From Strongyloides papillosus (taxonomy: Eukaryota; Nematoda; Chromadorea; Rhabditida; Strongyloididae): a stretch of 64,000 nt of DNA. The number at the start of each line of letters is the position of its first letter. Position 1 is the stretch's first letter. Made by a program: the position numbers and the translations under genes. The notes under the pieces are model-generated. The model was not told the DNA's origin, did no database searches, and worked only from the letters and a program-made list of their open reading frames with translations. The stretch lies in assembly GCA_005656395.1 (NCBI GenBank), contig SRSI01000076.1, positions 1 to 64,000 of the forward strand, given 5' to 3'. Positions 51,156 to 62,631 of the stretch are shown in pieces.

Positions 51156-54100
51156 TGGAGGTTCCACCGCTGCTTGAAACAGATTCTACGGGACAATTCA
51201 AGCTGAATGATTTGTATTCAACAATAAGTGAACATGCAAAATTAATTAATGGTGACTCATCAATAAGGACAAAAAATCTTTTTTTGTCATTCATTAAACT
51301 TGCACAAGGATACGCCACTCTCAAACAAAAAAAAAAGAGAGAAGAAACAGCTGATGACATGAAATCTATGCTATCAATAGCTGTATCCGAGGCAGTAAAA
51401 GTTGCTGTTGAAACCACACTGTCATCTTCTCTCTCTTCTACCTTTTCAAATACTATTGGTAATACGACATTGTCAAAATTACAAGGTCACGACAAATTAC
51501 TTCTTCCAAAATTAGAAAAATATGATAATAAAGAAAACCCACATACCTTCATTGAACGTTTCAAGAGAAGACATGATGAGCTAGACCCGGAGAATTTTGT
51601 TGAATATCTTGAAGGACCTGCTCTTCTCGCTTGGAGAGCCATTGAAAAAAAACAAAAATCGTTTGACACATTAACTGCTGAATGGATACTCAACTTCAAA
51701 CCCCACTATGTTCCAGATCGTCGTGCCATGTTTCTCGAAGGACAATTGGCTATATGCACTTATAAAGAAGGACCTTCTTCATATATCAATAGAGTTATGG
51801 GTATGATTCTAGAGCTAGAAGAACTTACTAAATGTAAGATTACCTACCTTCAACGAGCCAAACATCTACTACGTTCTGTCAATAAAATAAGAGAATTCCC
51901 GAAATTATGTGATAAAATTTCTCGCATGCAAGATACTGAATCTGACTTTATTAAATTCAAAAATGATGTTTTAGAAGCTCTTGAAAAAGAGCCTAAACCA
52001 CAAACTAATAAAAAACAAGTAAATAATATTGTTGTTGAAAATAATAAAGATATTATTGTTTATAAAGTTTCTTCTTGTGTAGGTAAAAAATCACTAGTGA
52101 AAGGTAAAATAAATGGCACTTTTATGACTATGTTAATTGACTCTGGAGCACAAGTCTCTCTAATAAGTAAAAAAATGCTCAATAAATTATCAAATTCAAA
52201 ACTCTTACCTCCTGATCCTAAGATTCAAATAGTTGATGTACAGAAAAAAAGAATTCCTTTACTTGGTACTGCAATTTTTGAGGTAGAAGATATTAAAATC
52301 AAATTTTTTGTTGTACAAAACTTACCGAACTATGATATTCTTATTGGTACAGATGCTTTGTCAACATCAACAGTACTACGAAGTAAACTTATTAAAGCTT
52401 TAGAGAACATGAATCCACAAATTAGTAAGATCGCGGTCATGGACGTCGATGAATTGCTACAAAAATATGATGTACGCCCAAAAGAAGGAATTCACCAACC
52501 ATCTAGTAAAATAAAAGAAATTAATTTCGACCTTCTAGATTCTATACCTGTCTCAAATAAAGTACGACCTATTCCACTGGCTATATTCTCAGAAATTCAA
52601 AATCAAATCAATGAACTAGAAAAACAAAACATTATAGTCCCTTCTGAAAGTCCTTACAATGCCCCTCTGGTACCTATTAGGAAGCCTGATGGCACAATTC
52701 GTCTTTGTGTAGATTATACTTCTGTAAACAAAAAGATAAAATACAAAAATCTACCTATACCTTCTATAGACAGTATCTTTTTCAATCTTCATAACAAACG
52801 TATATTTACTACTCTAGATTTAAATAGAGGATTCTGGCAATTAAAACTGACTGCTACGGCTCAAGAAGTTACAGCATTTACTTTCAATCATCAACATTAC
52901 CAATTTGCTGTCTTTCCATTCGGTCTGGCTATAGCACCAGGTCTATTCCAGAATGTCCTGCAACAAGTTCTCTCCCCAGTACTTCAAGAACATCCATCTG
53001 AAGTCTACTTGTACATTGACGACATACTCATTGCAACCACTGATGAAGTTTCCAATCTTAAAATACTGGAGAAGGTACTGATATTACTAGAGCAGTCAGA
53101 GTTAAAACTTAACATTGCTAAGTCACATTTTCTAAAAAGAGAAACCCCATATTTGGGAATGCGCCTTACTAATGGTGGACTTATGATGGAGCCAAGCAAG
53201 TTAAATAAACTGCTAAATTTTGAGGTACCTTAAACGAAGGTCCAGCTCCAATCATTCCTCGGCTATGCCAATTACTTACGTAGGTTTTCTAGACATTTTG
53301 CTAAACATTCTTCTCTATTATATGATATGTTGTCTCAACCTAAAATAAATTGGAACGATCAATCATTACTTTCATTTCAACTAATAAAGGAGGATCTGAG
53401 AAACGCACCTATGCTGTATGCACCGGATCTTCCAGCTGCTCAATCTGGTAAACACCCGTTCTTACTTTATACGGATGCATCATCTATAGCAATAGGAGGA
53501 ATATTATTTCAAAAAGTAGGATCAGAAAAGAAAATAATATGTATATATTCACGTTGTCTTCGCGGTCCTGAAAAACGATACCCTCCTATAGACTTGGAGG
53601 CCCTAGCTCTCACCTCCACCTTAGACCACATGCGGATTCTATTGTACAATGTTCCCGTTCAAGTATACACGGATCATGCTCCACTAACTTGCATTTTCTC
53701 CAAGAAAGACCTATCTCTGAGGCTGCTCAAGTGGAAGATGCGTATTTTTGAATACAACATTACTAGCATTACCCACATAGTGGGAAAAGAAAATGTCATA
53801 GCTGACGCTCTCAGCAGATGCCTTCCAATATCCAACGATTTTGAAAAAAGTAATGACAATGAAGAATACCCCCCAATTGAAATCTGTCTCACTCATGTTG
53901 ACACTACATTTGACTGGCAACACTTTCCATCAAATGAACAGTGGGAAAAAATCCAACATGATGATCCTGAATTAAAATGTTTATTTATGAAACTACAACT
54001 AGGTGATCAAGATATTGAAAAGGAAAACTTATCCTCTAAATATGTAATAGGACCAAATGATAGTATTCTTAGAACAAAATGTGGTAAAATACTAGTTCCA

Positions 54101-55048
54101 GATGATGTTGTTGTTAAAATGTTAAGATTAATCCATTTGAATCACGAAGGTGTGTGCACAATGCAAGATAGACTACAACGTAGGTTTCATATACCTCATC
54201 TCAGTAAACATATCAAAACTTTTTTAAAAAGTTGTTCTAATTGTATGAAACATAAAGAAAAAAGATCTCCACCGATACTACAACCACTCACTTCCGCACC
54301 TTTAGAAAAAGGTTTTATCGATATTGGGTATGATGATCATGTTAATAGTTTTTTTATAGTTCTTAAAGATAGTTATACTAACTACCCTTTTGCAAGTTGG
54401 CTTCCTAATCTCAAAAGTAAATCTATAATAAAATTCCTGATGTCAGTACAACATCAAGTTGGTGCTTTCCAACATCTTCAATTTGACAATCAATCGTGCT
54501 TCACATCTCAAGACACTCAAACATACCTCAAATCAATCGGTACTGCCTATTCTTATTCAATCCCATACCAACATGAATCTAATGGTGGAGCAGAGCGCTT
54601 GATAAGGTCGATAAAAAGTTCTCTTAAAAGATTCTTTGATCTTAATGAACCTAAATCTCAAGCCTTATATAAAACTCTCATGCGACTACGACAAATACCA
54701 TATGCTCCTAGGAAAGGAAGATTTACTAAGAACAAATCTCCAACACCACTGCAACTAATGTATAATGATGAGTCGAGAGAGTATACCCATCTAACTCCTC
54801 ACCAAATTCTTCATCAAATTACTCCTATATTCCGTACAGGCTTTTTTAAAAGACGTCCAGATCTGAACTCAGAATGGGAAAATTGTGTCATACTTTCTCG
54901 TATTAATAACAGGACTTATTTTGTAGTTGATGATAATAATACGCTTCATAGAAGAACAGCTTCAGCTGTTAAAATAACAGAAGAGGAGTTGGATGAGGGA
55001 ACAATTAAAGATCTTGAAAAAAATTTTAAAGTAGCATTCTCTCATTGA
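51096..55048 (+). pseudogene. gag-pol polyprotein of retrotransposon 2 with one nonsense codon
   Basis: One frame runs from ATG 51096 (inside the 5' LTR) to 55048, interrupted only by TAA at 53231-53233 between reverse transcriptase and RNase H. Gag (to about 52000) has no CCHC zinc knuckle. Protease IDSGAQVSL is near 52140. The reverse transcriptase has LDLNRGFWQL and YIDDIL (53017). After the stop come RNase H (TDASS, TDHAPL, ADALSR), an integrase HHCC finger (near 54130-54250) and a DDE core (FIDIGYDD, FDNQS, GGAERL). An ATG at 53327 could start the second part. The stop could be a fresh null mutation or a read-through site; the identical LTRs mean little time has passed. Confidence 0.87.
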
Positions 55049-55056
55049 AAGGGGGA

Positions 55057-55232
55057 TGTTAAAATATAAATATTACACAATAATATTATAATTTTATATA
55101 TGCTCTTATTTATAAATATTGATATTTTTTACACAAAAAAAATTTATTTTCCTTCTATTTTCTTCTTTCTTATGTCTTCAGTGGAAGACAAAATAGGAGC
55201 ACTCTTTAAGGAGAAGTGCTCCGAACTCAACA
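55057..55232 (+). repeat. 3' LTR of retrotransposon 2
   Basis: Appears base-identical to 50980-51155. It repeats the first 20 codons of gag. Confidence 0.93.
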
Positions 55233-55358
55233 TTATTAAAAGGTAATTATATTCTAGTTGGCCAATTTTACTATTTTATATTGTAATTAGTGTTAGGTAG
55301 AAATAAAAGGGGTTGATCGAAGTTCCTTGTATCCAATATTCTTTTAAAAATTAATACT

Positions 55359-55739
55359 GAGTCATGGAAATATATATGGTCATTTAAATTAGATGAATGT
55401 TTTGATCTTAGTAATAGTAAAGTTAGTGATTATGATAGTGATGAAAAAATTATTCAAGAAATAAAAAAAGATAGAGTTTTTTAGAATCTATACTTAGCAA
55501 CCTGACATCCTTAATGTTTTTAAAAAAACATTATTCCAATGATAAAAAGTTGTTGAAAAGTGTTTACTTTTTTAGTGATAAATAACATTTTAATAAATAA
55601 GAATGATGATAAACAAATAACATATTCATAATCAGCGTAAAATTTTGAATCTGTTGATATATAAATTTGTTAAAAATTCAAAAAAATTTTTTTTTGTTGA
55701 TAATCAATTAACCTATATCTTTCTTAAAAACTAAAATTT
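55359..55739. other. flank between retrotransposon 1 and the satellite array
   Basis: A short plus-strand open stretch (to about 55484) reads FKLDECFDLSNSKVSDYDS and ends in a stop; it could be a disrupted exon. No family recognised. Confidence 0.3.
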
Positions 55740-57257
55740 CAAGAATCTGTTCCATGCGTTTGTAAAACAAATTCGTGGCTACAAAATGAGATATCAACCA
55801 TTTCTGTAACTTATGTACACACTTCAATAAATATTATTAAATTATTTTAGTCAACTTCAATAAAATATGAAAAAAATTATTAAAAATATTAATATTTTGA
55901 CAATAAAACAAAATTTAAAAAATATGTCCCATGCGTTTGTAGAACAAACTTTTGGCTACAAAATAACACCTTAAAAATTTCTGTAGCTCAAGCACAGGCT
56001 TCAATAAATATTCCTAAAAATTTTCTTTCATGTATAGGAAAATTTTTTAAAAACTTATTATTAATTTTTAAATTTAAATAATTCCGCAATAAAGCAATAT
56101 TTAAAAAATCTGTGCCATGGGTTCGTAGAACAAACTCTTGGCTACAAAATGAGACTAAAACCATATCTGTATCTTAAGTACAAGCTTCAATAAATATTCC
56201 TAAAGATTTTTATTCAGATATGGGAAAATTTTTTAAAAATTATTTTAAAATTTTTAAATTTAAATAAATCCACAATAAAACAAAATTTAAAAAATCTGTC
56301 CCATGCGTTTGTAGAACAAACTGTTGGCTACAAAATGAGACTACAGTCATATCTGTATCTTAAGCACAGGCTTCAATAAATATTCCTAAAGATTTTCATT
56401 CAAATATAGAAAATTTTTAGAAATTTATTTTAATTTTGAATAATTTCCTTAAAAAGTAATATTTTGAAAATCTGTCCCATACGTTTGTAGAACGAACCCT
56501 TGGCTACAAAATGACACCCTAACCATTTCTGTAGCTCAAGCACAGGCTTCAATAAATATTCCTAAAGATTTTTATTCAAGTATAATAAATTTTTAAAAAT
56601 TTATTTTAATTTTGAATAATTTCCTTAAAAAGTAATATTTCAAAAATTTGTCCCATGCGTTTGTAGAACAAACCCTTGGCTACAAAATGACACCCTAACC
56701 ATTTCTGTAGCTCAAGCACAGGCTTCAATAAATATTCCTAAAGATTTATATTCAAGTATAGAAAATTTTTAAAAATTTATTTTAATTTTGAATAATTTCC
56801 TTAAAAAGTATTATTTTGAAAATCTGTCCCATGCGTTTGTAGAACAAATCCTTGGCTACAAAATGACACCCTAACCATTTCTGTAGCTCAAGCACAGGCT
56901 TCAATAAATATTCCTAAAGATTTATATTCAAGTATAGAAAATTTTTAAAAATTTATTTTAATTTTGAATAATTTCCTTAAAAAGTAATATTTTGAAAATC
57001 TGTCCCATGCGTTTGTAGAACAAACCCTTGGCTACAAAATGACACCCTAACCATTTCTGTAGCTCAAGCACAGGCTTCAATAAATATTCCTAAAGATTTA
57101 TATTCAAGTATAGAAAATTTTTAAAAATTTATTTTAATTTTGAATAATTTCCTTAAAAAGTAATATTTTGAAAATCTGTCCCATGCGTTTGTAGAACAAA
57201 CCCTTGGCTACAAAATGACACCCTAACCATTTCTGTAGCTCAAGCACAGGCTTCAAA
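55740..57257. repeat. satellite array, nine units of 176-186 bp
   Basis: Each unit has CCCATGCGTTTGTAGAACAA (palindrome GTTTGTAGAACAAAC), then TTGGCTACAAAATGA, TAGCTCAAGCACAGGCTTCA and a T/A-rich spacer. Spacings between the CCCAT marks are 177, 186, 186 and then five times exactly 176. The right-hand units are nearly identical, the left ones diverged, as expected when new copies arise at one end. No coding frame. Confidence 0.95.
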
Positions 57258-57294
57258 AAAAATTATAATTTAACCACAATCAAGTTTAGTTTAA

Positions 57295-57467
57295 GTAAAA
57301 ATTTTTATTGGTAGTTAGCTCTCTATAATTAAATATATTAATAAAATAATAACAATGATTACAATGTGAGAAAAATGATTACATACAAAAAGATCAGAAA
57401 TGTAAAGAATGATTATTTCAAAACAATTTTACTAATTTATACTAGATTTTCTTGGGAATATGTCACT
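57295..57467 (-). repeat. 3' LTR of retrotransposon 3
   Basis: 173 bp, identical to 61539-61711. It holds the last ten codons of the polyprotein. Confidence 0.92.
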
Positions 57468-60400
57468 CCATCTCCCTTTTCATTTTCAGAATTGGGATCC
57501 TCAAGAACTAACTTTAAATCCTTCACATGTGTTCTTAAGTTTCTACCCTTATTAGATTTCCTAACCAGTACTTCAGCTCCATCTTGACTTACAACAGTAT
57601 AAGGACCAACCCATTGTGGTTCTGTTTTGTTTAAATTTCTATATACCCATACTCTATCACCAACATTATACTGTTTAATTTCAACACCAGCATTATCAAG
57701 TCTAGCATTCAGGCTCTCCCTTACATCTTTAGATTTCTGTGATGCAATTTCCCAACCAATCTTCATTTGTACATAAAAATTTTCAAATCCTTTCTCGACC
57801 TGTGCAACATCAGCTTTTGGAGCATCCTGAGGTAAATGTGGGGGTCTTCCAAACAAAACTTCATAAGGAGATTTTTGTGTTGTGAGATTTGGGTAACTAT
57901 TGTATAACCATGCTGTCCTCCATACCAACCCATGTAAATCGTTGACTCGACTTTCTAACTTTTCTCTCTTCATTATTTCTTCCATAGTTTTGAAGCTACG
58001 TTCAACTAGTGAATTTCCTTCTTTATGAAAAGGTATACCATGTTCCATTCTAACATTCAGCTTCTTCATCAGGTTCACCACTTCTTGACTTTTCAGACTA
58101 GCTTGATTGTCGCTTCTAATAACACGTGGTAATCCAAACATTGAGAAAACATTAAGTAATCCACTTATCAACGTTTCAGAACTTTGATTATCCACTACAA
58201 ATGGAACCCAATACCTCGATAATGAATCCACAACATTCACAACATATAATTTCCAAGGTTTAACAGGACCCATCACATCCCATGATATAACACTCCATGG
58301 AACTAAAGGATAATCAATTGCTTGAAATTGAGGATGCTTATCTTGAACTCCCTTGGTCTGTTGACATATCTTACATAACTTTACGTACTCAGCAATATCA
58401 CGATCTTGATTTTCCCAAGTATAGGCTTTCCTAACCATAAGTAACAGCTTATTAACACCTTGATGTCCAAATTCATCATGTATAGCCTTCAGATAATTTT
58501 GCACCAATTGTCTCGGCATAATAGGAAGTAAGATCTCCTTACTCTCCTCACCCTCCTTTCTCAAGACCTTCTTATAAGCCACACCATTTAGAAAAACCAA
58601 CTTATTGTCAGCAATCAATTTCATAACAAATTCATCCTCCTTTTGTTTTTTAATAAATAATTCATTTGGTAATGGAAACACGTCATCACTGCAATGGTCA
58701 TCCAAAACTCCAACACCACAAACAGATCTAGATAGATCATCCGCAATACAGTTATTTTCACCTTTAATTTTAACAACAACAATGTTGTAGGCCTGTATGT
58801 AGGATACGTACCTAGCAAACATTGGATCCACGGATGATTCAATGATAGCTTTAGCAACCTTACTATCAGTATACAAATAAATTTTCCCTAAACCCAAGAT
58901 ATCAACATTCTCCTGCAATGTCACAGCAATTGCTTGAAGCTCCAACAAGTTAATTGTCTTCTCCCTCTTAACATAGCTCCATTTCTTAGAATAGTACCTG
59001 ACAGCCCTCAATTTTCCACTTCCATCAACCTGTCCAATAAATGCTCCCATCGCTAACATACTACTGTCACAATACACATGAAATGGCTTATGATATTCCG
59101 GGATTTTCAAGATTGGGGGATTTGTAACCAATTTTATCAATTCCTTAAAAGATTTATCAGCTTCTTGAGACCAAATAAATTTATCTTTATTCTTATCTTT
59201 TGTCATTTCAGTTAATGGTAAAGCAATACGTGAGAACTGTGGTATAGCATCACGAAAGAATCCAACAACACCTAAAAATTTCTTCACATCTTTCACGTCC
59301 TTAGGTATCTTTCTTGACTTTAGAGCTTCAGTATTACTTTTAGCCGGTACTCTTCCTTGTGGAGATATAATCCATCCCAAAAACTTAATTGAATTTTGAG
59401 CTACCATGGTCTTCTTCTTCCTTATCTTTAGATTATACTTCCTCAAGGTATCAAACATTCTACGAACCAGCTCCAAGTGTTGCTCACGTGAAGAATTCGA
59501 ATAAACTACCAGATCATCCACGTAAGAAATACCATGATCACCAATAGCTTCCCTTATTATACGGTCATAGATCCTCTGCCAGTACGGCATAGCATTTACA
59601 TCACCAAATGGAACTCGAGTAAAGCAACAAGTTCCTAGCGGAGTATATACACCATAATACATTTGATCATCCTCATGTAGACGTAACTGCCAAAAACTTT
59701 TTGCTATATCAATTGACGTATAAAAAAGTGCTTCTTGCAAGTACCCATACAACTCTGATGCTGTCTTCGTAGGATAAGAGTCAATTCTTGTACAACTATT
59801 TAAATTTCTTAAATCTACCGCAAACCGTGGGGGTGCTATACCATCTTTAGAAGGAACCATGATAAAGTTTGATACAAAAGTAGTTTCCTTTTTCACCAGA
59901 ATTCCCGAATATAACAACTCCTTCACCAACTTAATTAACTCTTTTTCTTGAACAGGATTATAACGGAATCTAGGTGGTCTAACAAATTCCTTCCCATTTA
60001 ACACCTTCCTTGGTACTTCAATAGAACATGCACCTAAGTCGTACTCGCTTTCAGAAACAATATCTTTATATTCATGCCATAATTGTACAACATCATCAGG
60101 TAGATCTTTATCATCATTTGCAAGTTCATGTATTTCGTCTTCAACCGGTAAAAATAATTCATCAGGGATATAGTACTGACTATTTCTTTGTATTTGTTGA
60201 GCAATCATTTTCACTGGTTCTTCTTTATCATCAAGTTTACACAAAACCTTCATAAACTTGTCCAAACCAATATCACGCATCGTACAAACACCAAGAATAG
60301 CATCATACAATCCTTCATTAGATTTAAAACACTTGTCATCAACAATTAAGAAGTCATCGCATCTTTTAACCCCATCATACTCGATATCCATAGAAACACA

Positions 60401-61408
60401 TCCTTTCGCTTGATAAATATCACCGAAGGCACTAGATAACTTAACAGAATTATTTTTAACTTTATTACGATAACCCAGATTATTAATAACAGAATCTTTT
60501 ACTAAATTAACGGTACTTCCTGTATCCAACATGACTGGAACAATCATCCTGTCATTCAATTCATCACCATTAGACTTAAATTCCATTTTGACGATAGCTA
60601 AGTGACTCCTTCCAGCAACATCATTATCATCATGGAATTCTTTGACAGCACTAGTAGTACCTCTACTACTATTATTACTACCATAACCAGTATTCATAGA
60701 CTTTACATTCTCTTTACCAGAATCTTTACCATTGATAACTTTAGGGAAACCAAGAGCTTTCTTTTTACAGTCACTTTCTCTATGTCCCCTCTCATTACAC
60801 CAAAAACATTGACCTTTGAAACGATATCCACCTTTACCATCAAGATTGTTTGAAGATCTCAAGATAGATCTACCAGCCCTCATCCGTCTGCATCCCATCA
60901 GTGTAGTGTGCAAGTCAGAAACCAATTCCTTATACGTGGAGTAGTCATTCTTATACAATAACCTTCTAAACAGCTCTTCTTCACTAGATACCAACTGTGT
61001 AACCTGACTTATCTGATGTGCCAACAATTCCTCACCATTTAAACTTTGCGCTGTTATCTTCAACAGTTGACCATACTCCAGTAGAGAAGCTTCAAACTTA
61101 TCTTCCCTCCAATCCAACTTAAAAACTTTCAACTTATTATGGGCTACGATGACACTCTGGCTACCATCAAATTTCTTTAAAATTTTCTCCTTTGCCACGT
61201 CATAACTGTCATCATCCTCAGCAACAGCCTCATAATATTCAACAATAGATTCAGGCATCATCGCCAACAACGCATTCTTCTTTTTAATATCCATAGTCAA
61301 CCCGTCAACAATCCATAATCTCTCAAGTCGCTTAATATACTGCTTGAGATCACCATCAGACTCAGAATACACCTTTACCGACAGCCACGCTTGTCCAATG
61401 TTAGCCAT
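57437..61408 (-). CDS. intact gag-pol polyprotein of retrotransposon 3
   Basis: A single uninterrupted minus-strand frame of 1323 codons from the first in-frame ATG (61408); the frame stays open upstream to about 61555, in the LTR, without an ATG. Motifs in order: gag; CCHC knuckle CFWCNERGHRESDC (near 60800); protease LDTGSTV (near 60520); reverse transcriptase with FAVDLRNLN and YVDDLV (near 59520); RNase H with YCDSS and YTDSK; integrase finger (H-x3-H..C-x2-C, near 58470-58360) and DDE core (SWDVMG, SDNQAS, LVERSF). The order RT-RH-IN gives Ty3/gypsy. With identical LTRs and an open frame it may be able to move. Whether translation starts at 61408 or upstream at a non-ATG codon is open. 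Confidence 0.92.
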   Translation of the reverse strand: MANIGQAWLSVKVYSESDGDLKQYIKRLERLWIVDGLTMDIKKKNALLAMMPESIVEYYEAVAEDDDSYDVAKEKILKKFDGSQSVIVAHNKLKVFKLDWREDKFEASLLEYGQLLKITAQSLNGEELLAHQISQVTQLVSSEEELFRRLLYKNDYSTYKELVSDLHTTLMGCRRMRAGRSILRSSNNLDGKGGYRFKGQCFWCNERGHRESDCKKKALGFPKVINGKDSGKENVKSMNTGYGSNNSSRGTTSAVKEFHDDNDVAGRSHLAIVKMEFKSNGDELNDRMIVPVMLDTGSTVNLVKDSVINNLGYRNKVKNNSVKLSSAFGDIYQAKGCVSMDIEYDGVKRCDDFLIVDDKCFKSNEGLYDAILGVCTMRDIGLDKFMKVLCKLDDKEEPVKMIAQQIQRNSQYYIPDELFLPVEDEIHELANDDKDLPDDVVQLWHEYKDIVSESEYDLGACSIEVPRKVLNGKEFVRPPRFRYNPVQEKELIKLVKELLYSGILVKKETTFVSNFIMVPSKDGIAPPRFAVDLRNLNSCTRIDSYPTKTASELYGYLQEALFYTSIDIAKSFWQLRLHEDDQMYYGVYTPLGTCCFTRVPFGDVNAMPYWQRIYDRIIREAIGDHGISYVDDLVVYSNSSREQHLELVRRMFDTLRKYNLKIRKKKTMVAQNSIKFLGWIISPQGRVPAKSNTEALKSRKIPKDVKDVKKFLGVVGFFRDAIPQFSRIALPLTEMTKDKNKDKFIWSQEADKSFKELIKLVTNPPILKIPEYHKPFHVYCDSSMLAMGAFIGQVDGSGKLRAVRYYSKKWSYVKREKTINLLELQAIAVTLQENVDILGLGKIYLYTDSKVAKAIIESSVDPMFARYVSYIQAYNIVVVKIKGENNCIADDLSRSVCGVGVLDDHCSDDVFPLPNELFIKKQKEDEFVMKLIADNKLVFLNGVAYKKVLRKEGEESKEILLPIMPRQLVQNYLKAIHDEFGHQGVNKLLLMVRKAYTWENQDRDIAEYVKLCKICQQTKGVQDKHPQFQAIDYPLVPWSVISWDVMGPVKPWKLYVVNVVDSLSRYWVPFVVDNQSSETLISGLLNVFSMFGLPRVIRSDNQASLKSQEVVNLMKKLNVRMEHGIPFHKEGNSLVERSFKTMEEIMKREKLESRVNDLHGLVWRTAWLYNSYPNLTTQKSPYEVLFGRPPHLPQDAPKADVAQVEKGFENFYVQMKIGWEIASQKSKDVRESLNARLDNAGVEIKQYNVGDRVWVYRNLNKTEPQWVGPYTVVSQDGAEVLVRKSNKGRNLRTHVKDLKLVLEDPNSENEKGDGVTYSQENLV

Positions 61409-61538
61409 GTTAGTAAAGTTTGATGATTCACCAAGATCTGAAAACGCCGCCAATTCCAAAATTGTGAATCCGCTACTATCAAAATTCTTCTTTAGCAATA
61501 CAAGCCTTGGTCCAGTAAAAATTGGCTCGTATAGTAAA

Positions 61539-61711
61539 GTAAAAATTTTTATTGGTAGTTAGCTCTCTATAATTAAATATATTAATAAAATAATAACAAT
61601 GATTACAATGTGAGAAAAATGATTACATACAAAAAGATCAGAAATGTAAAGAATGATTATTTCAAAACAATTTTACTAATTTATACTAGATTTTCTTGGG
61701 AATATGTCACT
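61539..61711 (-). repeat. 5' LTR of retrotransposon 3
   Basis: 173 bp, identical to the copy at 57295-57467. Confidence 0.92.
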
Positions 61712-61715
61712 TTAA

Positions 61716-62631
61716 TAGAAATATAATTTCCTGTTTAAATGCTTTTTTTCAATTTTATTTCTGTAATAATCTTCTTCATTGTTTATTTTCTATTAAAAAG
61801 TTGTAATTAACTCATATTTTTTTGTTTATTTGTATAAATACTGTAATAGTAAACAAATAAATAACTAATGTAAAGATTACTTGGAATTTTGTCACTGTAA
61901 CTTTTATCCTAAGAAGAAAATTTTGTTTACTTCATTTTTTAGGTGTTTACACACAACTTTTTTAAAATATAATTTTAAAAATAGATTCCGCATGTTAAAT
62001 TACGTATAATTGTAAATTTTTAGGGCATAATAATCATTTTAAAATTTTGACAAATTTAGATGGCAGGTTGCTATCTATACTATTTAAAAATTTATACCAA
62101 AAATTTTAAAATAGAGCATTGTCTTCCTCCTATAACTTGTTTAGAAGATAAAATAGCAAATCATATCACTAATTACAGTTCTCAATCTAAGATCACGGAT
62201 TACTTCAGAAAATGTTCCTAAAGATAAATAATCATAATTTTACTATATTTTATAGTAATTTGTTTTTATTTTATATGGAATATTTTTATCATTTAACTTT
62301 GACTGATAAATATTTACATAATTTTTAGATTTTAGTTGCCATTTTTAATAGTATATTAAACGACCTCTTAATAATAAAGCCTCTACATAGTTATCAAATC
62401 CCTTAGTACCGGCAAGGAGTTCATTTGGAGGTTACACTGCAATCTAATTTTTTTAATAAAAATGTTTGCAACGTATAGTAATATATTTTCAACTATAATT
62501 ATTAAATATCTATATCTCTCATCGTTAGCAACATATTTTATTTTTACTAATAAAAAATGAAATATAAAAATTATGTAGTTTGAATACAACTGTGATTCTT
62601 TTTTTGGCTCAACTTGTACATTTTTAAAATA
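61716..62631. other. AT-rich intergenic DNA
   Basis: No gene or clear repeat recognised. Confidence 0.5.

Larger units (their letters stand above)
50980..55232 (+). mobile_element. LTR retrotransposon 2 (Ty3/gypsy-type), nested in the LTR of element 1
   Basis: LTRs of 176 bp (50980-51155 and 55057-55232) begin TGTTAAAA and end CTCAACA and appear identical. The 5-bp duplication TTATT flanks it (50975-50979 and 55233-55237). The polypurine tract GAAAGGGGGA precedes the 3' LTR. The intact partner LTR of element 1 shows the empty site. Confidence 0.95.
44264..55358 (+). mobile_element. LTR retrotransposon 1 (Ty3/gypsy-type), interrupted twice
   Basis: LTRs of 359 bp (44264-44622, and 50742-55358 after removing the nested element at 50980-55237) differ by one base noticed near 44332. 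They begin AGT and end ACT. Domain order in the coding region is gag, protease, reverse transcriptase, RNase H, integrase. A likely primer site starts TGGTGACG at 44622. A 1503-bp DNA element interrupts pol. The expected target duplication is not clear (flanks GTAGC and GAGTC). Confidence 0.9.
57295..61711 (-). mobile_element. LTR retrotransposon 3 (Ty3/gypsy-type), full length, minus strand
   Basis: Identical 173-bp LTRs (57295-57467 and 61539-61711) and TTAA on both outer sides (57291 and 61712). On the minus strand the LTR starts AGTGACATA and ends TTTTTAC. The purine tract AAAAGGGAGATGG precedes the 3' LTR. No standard TGG primer site abuts the 5' LTR. Confidence 0.92.

Noticed and set aside
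44254..55363. Target-site duplication of retrotransposon 1
   Set aside because: The flanks (GTAGC on the left, GAGTC on the right) do not match at any boundary choice I tried, so none is claimed.
55740..57257. Regular repeats considered as a CRISPR array
   Set aside because: The units are contiguous 176-bp tandem repeats without unique spacers, in a eukaryotic context.
57366..57587. Plus-strand open frame in the LTR of element 3
   Set aside because: Opposite-strand shadow of the polyprotein end and LTR.
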